A DNA stretch of 22,933 nt, taken from Chara braunii. Lineage: Eukaryota; Streptophyta; Charophyceae; Charales; Characeae. Positions within the stretch are counted from its first letter, which is position 1. The number at the start of each line of letters is the position of its first letter. The DNA lies in assembly GCA_003427395.1 (NCBI GenBank), contig BFEA01000020.1:4820380-4843312 (forward strand). The letters are read 5' to 3'. The notes beneath the pieces were generated by a model. The model saw only the letters and a list, made by a program, of their open reading frames with translations. It made no database searches and was not told where the DNA came from. The translations under genes and the position numbers were made by a program. Shown in pieces: positions 18,096-22,933 of this stretch.

Positions 18096-19939
18096 AAGGA
18101 TCCCCACATGACAACCCTAGTTGTGGTTAAGCAATAACGACTGCCTGACAACTGATAGCCTGACAGAGGTGGGCGCCAACCACTGCCCTCAAGTTACCTG
18201 TGACAATAATCAAAGCAAACTATCACTCACCCACACCAGACAGAAATATTTGTGCAAAATGACACAAGGAAAGGGCATGCAGCATCGCACTCCAGCGGGA
18301 AAATTTGTTCTTTTTGTTTCTTCAAAACAAAAACTGCACAATGGAAGATAATCAGGACAGTAGTCAGACGATTGCAAAACCTACCATAAACTTCATTCTC
18401 CCTATTTCTCCGGACCGACAAACACAGAGACCATCTGCGACCATCATTCCTCCTCTCGTTTTTTTTTTTTTTTTTGAACCATCATTCCTCATATGGCGGT
18501 TGAACTTTGAAACAGTAAAAAATTCCTACTCCCTTTGATTAAGAAAACCGCACACTGAACGGCTGTGATGCAAAGTGGGCTGGCGCACACACAAGGGCAC
18601 ACTAATAACAGATTCTGAAAGAAAAAACCCTCCGGACTGCAAGCATTCTCCACCTGGCTCTAGCCATTGCCGGATGGCGACGAGCAATTGGGTGGCAAGA
18701 CATTCGTGTATGGAAGCACACTGATGACGGACTGGAAACAAAGGGAGACTTGTCTCCTCGACGCTTACGCCTTTCCTCGCTAAACAAGCAAATTTTGTGG
18801 AACCGAGAGGCTGCAGGAAACAAACATACGACGACTCTGTGGTTCAAATACCCACCCCCAACGTGGCGGGAGTTCAAATCCCATGTAGATGAGAGACACC
18901 CACCGGGGACAAGAAGCTTTCCTGCCGCTTACTACCAACTTCACCCAAATAGAACGTACGGTCATTGTCGCTGTATCTATAGACTGAATGCTTCCCCAAA
19001 TACAGCAATCATGACATGTACGTTTTATTCCGGTGAAGACGGTAGCTGCTGTTCAATCCCCGTTCTCGCTGCATTTGTCTACTACTATCAATACAGCCAG
19101 CCAGAACTGTATCACCACCACAGGAGGCAAGACCTCCAGACTCCAGAGACATGAACCTCTCAAACCTCCGTCTTCCCCCGAACACAACGCATCCTAATCG
19201 TGAACATGTACAAACTAATTTTTCCATTCCGATACAGTCAATGTGAGGGCGCAATGCATTTGCAGGAACATTAAGTTTTTTTTTGTTTTGTTTTTGCGAG
19301 TTCTCGCTGTGCACCTGCCTTTCCTCCGGAACTGCTGCCACAGGCAGAGACACCCTGCCGAGACGTGAACCTTCTGTATCAAACTAGCTGATGTTCATAC
19401 CAGCTCTCAATAACTGTGGTCATGACTGCAGCAACAGGGACGGAAATGAAACAAAACATAAAGAGACCAAGACTGGGCATCGGAAAACGATTGAAAAAAC
19501 AGAAAAGACGGGGGATCAACAAGACTTGGGGTGAATCCTGCACACAGACTCTGCTCTGATGAACAAATTTGCCGAGCCGAAACGGGGACTATACAATACA
19601 GATGCCAATTATGTTTGGCAGAGGGAGCTAATAACTCAGCAGCAGCAGCAGCAGCAGCTCATGCCTCCTGGTCAGTGCAAGCTGTGTGTACTTTTGTGTT
19701 GGTGAAATTCCCGTAACATCTATTCAATCATACAGGGAGCGGACTCAGCCGAGGGGTGGGAGGACGGAACATAGAGCGGGGCTGGGGAGGGGGAAGGGAT
19801 GAAGGGACGCAGAACAGGCTGCTGTGGTGGACGGAAATCACTTAGCAACAGATGAATGAATGACCAAATGGGCACAATGACACGTGTGGTCGGTTCCTCT
19901 TTTCAGAACTCTCTCTCCTCTGAAAAAAACACCTCCCTT
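18096..19939. other. Intergenic or 3' flank of SF3B1; nothing recognised
   Basis: A plus-strand frame at 18750-19154 (134 codons) has no recognisable domain. Contains a T run (18460-18475) and a CAG repeat (19638-19657). As the SF3B1 fragment is on the minus strand, the 3' UTR should extend leftward from 19939. The first AATAAA I notice on that strand is near 19022-19029, too far to assign with confidence. Confidence 0.4.
19638..19657. repeat. (CAG)6 microsatellite
   Basis: Six CAG triplets, in the probable 3' flank of SF3B1. Confidence 0.9.
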
Positions 19940-20098
19940 TCAGATGAACATGTTGAGTTCAGGTCTGCTATATGTGTTGTTTCCATCGTCTTCCAAGATC
20001 GGATACGCGGCTACTAGCCCATCCTGAGCGCCGATGTACAGTGAATTATAGACTTTCCAGTACACTTCCCGCACTTTTCTCGCCGGATGGAAAAGACC
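19940..20098 (-). CDS. SF3B1: SF3B1 terminal coding exon (splicing factor 3B subunit 1)
   Basis: Encodes the last 52 residues and the stop. It starts [20 protein letters not shown], then has [20 protein letters not shown] and ends [12 protein letters not shown]. This is the highly conserved C-terminal end of the HEAT-repeat protein SF3B1 (SF3b155), the U2 snRNP subunit that clamps the branch-site helix in the nucleus. The C-terminal YSRPEL-type ending is like plant proteins; the human protein ends differently (YIRYELDYIL type). The acceptor GTGCTGGGCAG precedes the exon at 20099-20101 on the minus strand. The frame is phase 0 and joins the exon at 21516-21647 seamlessly. No frame disruption is seen, so this is probably a real gene. 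Confidence 0.95.
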   Translation of the reverse strand, partial: GLFHPARKVREVYWKVYNSLYIGAQDGLVAAYPILEDDGNNTYSRPELNMFI

Positions 20099-21515
20099 CT
20101 GCCCAGCACACAGATCACAAGAGCCAGAAAACAAGCCCCCAAAATAATACTAAGTACATCGATGCATCCGCCTGTAGACAAATGCGGTTAGCAAAACAAC
20201 TGACGAGGCGAGCCGCGAGCGCAACAAAAGCTGAACCAATTGCTGACTCGGGAGGTTTGTTCGAAACAGACCATAGTCAATAACAGAACCAAACTGACAA
20301 ACAAAAAACAAGGAAAAAGAAGAAAATGGTTTAGCAAAACAACTGACGAGGCGAGCCGCGAGCACAACAAAAGCTGAACCAATTGCTGACTCAGGAACTT
20401 TCTTCGAAACAGACCGTAGTCGATAACAGAACCAAACTGACAAACAGAAAACAAGGAAAAAGAAGAAAAAGCACACTGGCTCAGCAAGGATCCATTCAGC
20501 TACAAGGTCTTACTCACACTAGCACTTTCCTAAATGTATCTGACTGCAATTACGGCCAGACCTGGTTGCCTCTGACTGTAATCAGGTCCAGAGGCAAGTC
20601 AAAAAGGTCCTGGCGTGCGTATACTCTCACGGTGGTTGTGTGACCATGGCACGGCAATGCGTGCTGAGTTGGCACACAGCTGAGCGGGTCGGCAGCCCTT
20701 TCCGTTCATATGGGCCAGCAATCAAATGCAGAAACGATCTTCTTTCATCTCCAGTTGCTGTTATTTCTCTACCCCCACCCCACCCACCCACACACACACA
20801 AATACGCATTTCGACCCATACATTCTCTAAACAAAAAAAAAAAGGAACCGTGGAACACAAATGCGGCAGAATAAAAATACTAGGAAGGACCACAACGCAT
20901 CGAGGAAGTTTGGTGCATGGATGGCAAAACAAACACCTGCGCACTACCGATTGCCGAATGCTCAAACAAATCACGACATTTGACAAAAGATAGGACATGG
21001 AAAAAAAAAAGAAAAAAAAAGGACGTGTTTTATTTATTGAAGTGAACATAGTAACATACACTCCAAAGAGGGCCAAAAAAAAAAAAAAAAAGGTCTCTTC
21101 ACACTACAACACATACAGATATGGGGGACACATGATCATTATATATAGTTCAAATATAGTCATCAGGAACTTGAACCCTCTATGTGTGTTGACCGTTGAG
21201 GCAAAATAATAAAATATACATTCCTAATTTCCTACCATCTTCCGCATTCTTTCCCCCAACACAATGCACCTTTACTTTGACTGTGTGGAACCGGAAAAGT
21301 AGTTCGCGCGCATTCATAATCAGGGTACATTGTGTTTTGGGGAAGACGGTTGGGTATAGGGTACCGTACATTTGACGGCTGTGAGGAGAGAGCCACGACC
21401 ACATTACGTAGCTTGCAGGGCTAGAACTTCTTCCCACGATCGATATAATCATACGAGGTAAACGAAAGATACATAGCCGTAACAAGTCGGGATGATGGTG
21501 GTGTGTGTCATCTAC
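20099..21515 (-). other. SF3B1: SF3B1 last intron, 1417 bases
   Basis: On the minus strand it begins GTAGATGAC (donor CAG|GTAGAT) and ends TGCTGGGCAG, a canonical GT-AG intron in phase 0. It holds a 143-bp tandem duplication (20186-20469), a CA/CCCACC patch at 20775-20800 and poly(A) runs at 20830, 21001-21019 and 21075-21091. No conserved coding piece lies inside. Confidence 0.9.
20186..20469 (+). repeat. Two-copy tandem duplication, 143 bp, inside SF3B1 intron
   Basis: TTAGCAAAACAACTGACGAG starts at 20188 and 20331. Both units run through GCGAGCCGCGAGC, CAACAAAAGCTGAACCAATT, GCTGACTC, TTCGAAACAGACC, AACAGAACCAAACTGACAAA and AAGGAAAAAGAAGAAAA. About ten differences separate them. Confidence 0.95.
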
Positions 21516-21647
21516 CTGCAAGCAGTAGTTGAGGACGATGCACGGACCGAGAGCTACCCTCAACCCTTCGACTGCTTCCGTCACAGCATTGATGACATGA
21601 GGCGATGTCTCAAAGATGTTAGGCCACACATAATTCAACAGATGTGC
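21516..21647 (-). CDS. SF3B1: SF3B1 penultimate coding exon
   Basis: 132 bases, 44 codons: [20 protein letters not shown], then [20 protein letters not shown], then YCLQ. The motif [33 protein letters not shown] is diagnostic of the SF3B1 C-terminal HEAT repeats, and joining to GLFHPARKV in the next exon restores the conserved junction exactly. The acceptor is TTTTGATCTGCAG before 21647 and the donor is CAG|GTAGAT at 21515. The preceding exon (expected to contain the conserved RQTA and G-GCED segments) is not seen in the remaining 1.3 kb, so it probably lies beyond the window. Confidence 0.95.
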
Positions 21648-21679
21648 CTGCAGATCAAAAGAGTTGAAAAGACCAATAC

Positions 21680-21731
21680 AAGATGGTTAGGGAAAAAAAA
21701 AAAAAAAAAAAAAAGTTTAAAAAGATGGTTA
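21680..21731. repeat. Poly(A) insert with flanking AAGATGGTTA direct repeats
   Basis: AAGATGGTTA occurs at about 21680-21689 and 21722-21731, enclosing GGG, about 24 A and GTTTAA. This looks like a tail-only retro-insertion with a target-site duplication. Confidence 0.6.
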
Positions 21732-21918
21732 CCTACAGGCCTAGATCAGTGGTACACCCATCATGAGGTGTTGAAATACAGACCCAAGATACAAATCCAG
21801 ATGCAATCAAGATGGACAGCACAAAGTAAGTCCAAATTACCTAGGGCCAGTCAGTTCAATCATTCAATGATGTTTTTCTCAAGGCCGTCGTCCTTTTTTT
21901 TTTTTTCTTTTTTTTTTT
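21732..21918 (+). mobile_element. tRNA-like SINE (family T), copy 4, with target-site duplication
   Basis: CCTAGATCAGTGGTACACCC (A-box-like, about 21740-21752), TGAGGTGTTGAAATACAGACC and AGATACAAATCC (B-box-like, about 21787-21798) mark the tRNA-like head. The element ends in a T-rich tract (21892-21918). The 10-mer AAAGATGGTT occurs at both ends (21721-21730 and 21919-21928), consistent with a target-site duplication. Confidence 0.65.
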
Positions 21919-21968
21919 AAAGATGGTTGGTTCAAGCATACCCTACGTCAATCTTTGCAGACATATTC

Positions 21969-22186
21969 TTAAACCACCAGTACTTGGCCCAGCTATCGAT
22001 GCCGAGCCTGGAATGCCCCTGCACAGGCTGCACGACGATTTTTGTCGAAGCGCCGGGGTACCGTTTCAATTTTATTTTGGCTGGCGCTTCCAGCCATTGT
22101 GGTCCGGTACCCCGAAGCCCTAAAGGCGCGGCGCGTTAAAGGGAGAGTGCCGCGGCCAATAGCTGGGCCAAGTACTGGTGGTTTAA
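21969..22186. mobile_element. Foldback/MITE-like element bounded by TTAA
   Basis: A 28-base perfect terminal inverted repeat: TTAAACCACCAGTACTTGG plus CCCAGCTAT at 21969-21996, with its reverse complement at 22159-22186. Inner pairs continue the fold: CGGGGTACCG at 22054-22063 against CGGTACCCCG at 22105-22114, and GGCTGG/CCAGCC at 22079-22095 near the centre. Total length is 218 bases and no transposase is encoded. TTAA at both outer edges could be the target-site duplication typical of piggyBac-type transposons, although it could also simply be part of the inverted repeat. Confidence 0.8.
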
Positions 22187-22285
22187 CGTCGTTGCCCTTT
22201 CTGAGAAAGAAAAAGAGCAAAAATAAGCAAGAAAAAAGATGGTCCCAAGGACATTGCTGAAGTGCGACATCAGACAAGACCAGCC

Positions 22286-22403
22286 AGATTTTCTTGCTTT
22301 CTAGTGTGTACCCATTGGTGCTGCCTTGGAATTAGTGGATAGCCAAATTTTCTTTCTTTCTAGCGTGTACCCATCGGTGCTGCCTTGCAATTCGCGTGTG
22401 GTA
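22286..22403 (+). repeat. Two-copy tandem duplication, 59 bp
   Basis: ATTTTCTTGCTTTCTAGTGTG (22288) and ATTTTCTTTCTTTCTAGCGTG (22347) begin units that share TACCCAT, GGTGCTGCCTTG and AATT. A third, weaker partial unit (GTGTACCTGTCGGCGC) follows at about 22406. Confidence 0.9.
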
Positions 22404-22862
22404 CTGTGTACCTGTCGGCGCACAAAATACTTCCTGTAGCAGGTCTGCCATAGCCAGAAGGAGAACACGTGGCATGATATTCAATGCCTGTCACAGATCC
22501 GCACTTGTTCTGCTTTCCATATCAGGTTTCAGCCTTTCAGGTTTATTATTTTCCTTTATTTCCGGAAGTTGTTCCACGTTAATGCTAAGCTGGCCGAGAA
22601 TACGCTGTGCAGCACAGACATGCTCTACCTCTCTACCTCTCAACCTCTCAACCCCGAATTCCTATGCAGAATTCACAAGCTGAGGTAAACGGATGCGCCT
22701 TTTGCAGGTCAAGTAGCTGGTTCACAGGCACAAGGCCATCCAGATGGCTAGAGGTTCGTGCGTGTGCTCCTGCCAAATTGTCAGTACTTGCTGCACAGTT
22801 CTGGTGGTGGCCGGCTAGCACCTCTGCAAAGAAGTCCAGCATGCCTGAAGACCAAACATAAA

Positions 22863-22866
<4 letters not shown>

Positions 22867-22933
<67 letters not shown>
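22867..22933. repeat. (GA)n microsatellite at window end
   Basis: About 33 GA dinucleotides reaching the end of the window; the true length is unknown. Confidence 0.97.

Larger units (their letters stand above)
21654..22933 (-). other. SF3B1: Probable upstream SF3B1 intron, repeat-filled
   Basis: Lies upstream of the penultimate exon on the minus strand and contains no recognisable SF3B1 exon. It holds a poly(A) insert, a tRNA-like SINE, a foldback element, a 59-bp tandem duplication and a terminal (GA)n tract. Minus-strand frames at 22434-22642 and 22648-22842 look mildly coding-like (one has a stop near 22485) but match nothing I know. Confidence 0.55.

Noticed and set aside
18840-18885. 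B-box-like GTTCAAAT phrases as a further tRNA-like SINE
   Set aside because: Two such phrases occur close together but no A-box or ACAGACC core accompanies them.

Overview
The window is nuclear DNA of a eukaryote, repeat-rich and gene-poor. The best anchor is a two-exon, minus-strand stretch encoding the last 96 residues of splicing factor SF3B1 (19940-21647). Its C-terminus resembles plant SF3B1 more than animal SF3B1. Inserted organellar pieces (a mitochondrial-type LSU rRNA fragment, three tRNAs and an nad4 fragment) also look green-lineage. A streptophyte alga or bryophyte fits best. I considered Chara braunii, but nothing here fixes the species.

Layout. 1-2280: a (CA)n tract, then a long CCAACC-type satellite with a higher-order repeat; one copy is interrupted by an LSU rRNA fragment. 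2281-5863: non-coding sequence with pyrimidine-rich patches, a 56-bp tandem duplication and a three-copy 87-116 bp repeat. 5864-6958: a decayed LINE tail with a zinc-binding (zf-RVT) motif. 6959-10921: three copies of a poly(A)-ended short element plus several two-copy tandem duplications and (CT)n tracts. 10957-12830: a TCCTCC-type pyrimidine-strand satellite containing a mitochondrial insert (trnS-GCU, trnA-UGC, trnT-GGU, nad4 piece). 12831-16640: microsatellites, copies of a tRNA-like SINE, and tandem repeats of 77-148 bp. 16790-17802: a decayed minus-strand reading frame of unknown family. 17841-18095: a GC-rich patch. 18096-19939: nothing recognisable. 19940-21647: SF3B1 terminal exons. 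21654-22933: upstream of the exon, probably intron, holding a SINE copy, a foldback element, a short tandem repeat and (GA)n.

Two positions (10922-10956 and 17803-17840) carry the Nextera mate-pair junction adapter. These are library artefacts, not biology. The sequence on either side of each may not be contiguous in the genome, so the window is best read as three blocks: 1-10921, 10957-17802 and 17841-22933. SF3B1 lies wholly in the third block and is unaffected.

I did not find a convincing new multi-gene system. The items most worth following up are the two short retroelement families, the TTAA-bounded foldback element, the organellar fragments inside satellites, and the unusual density of two-copy tandem duplications.
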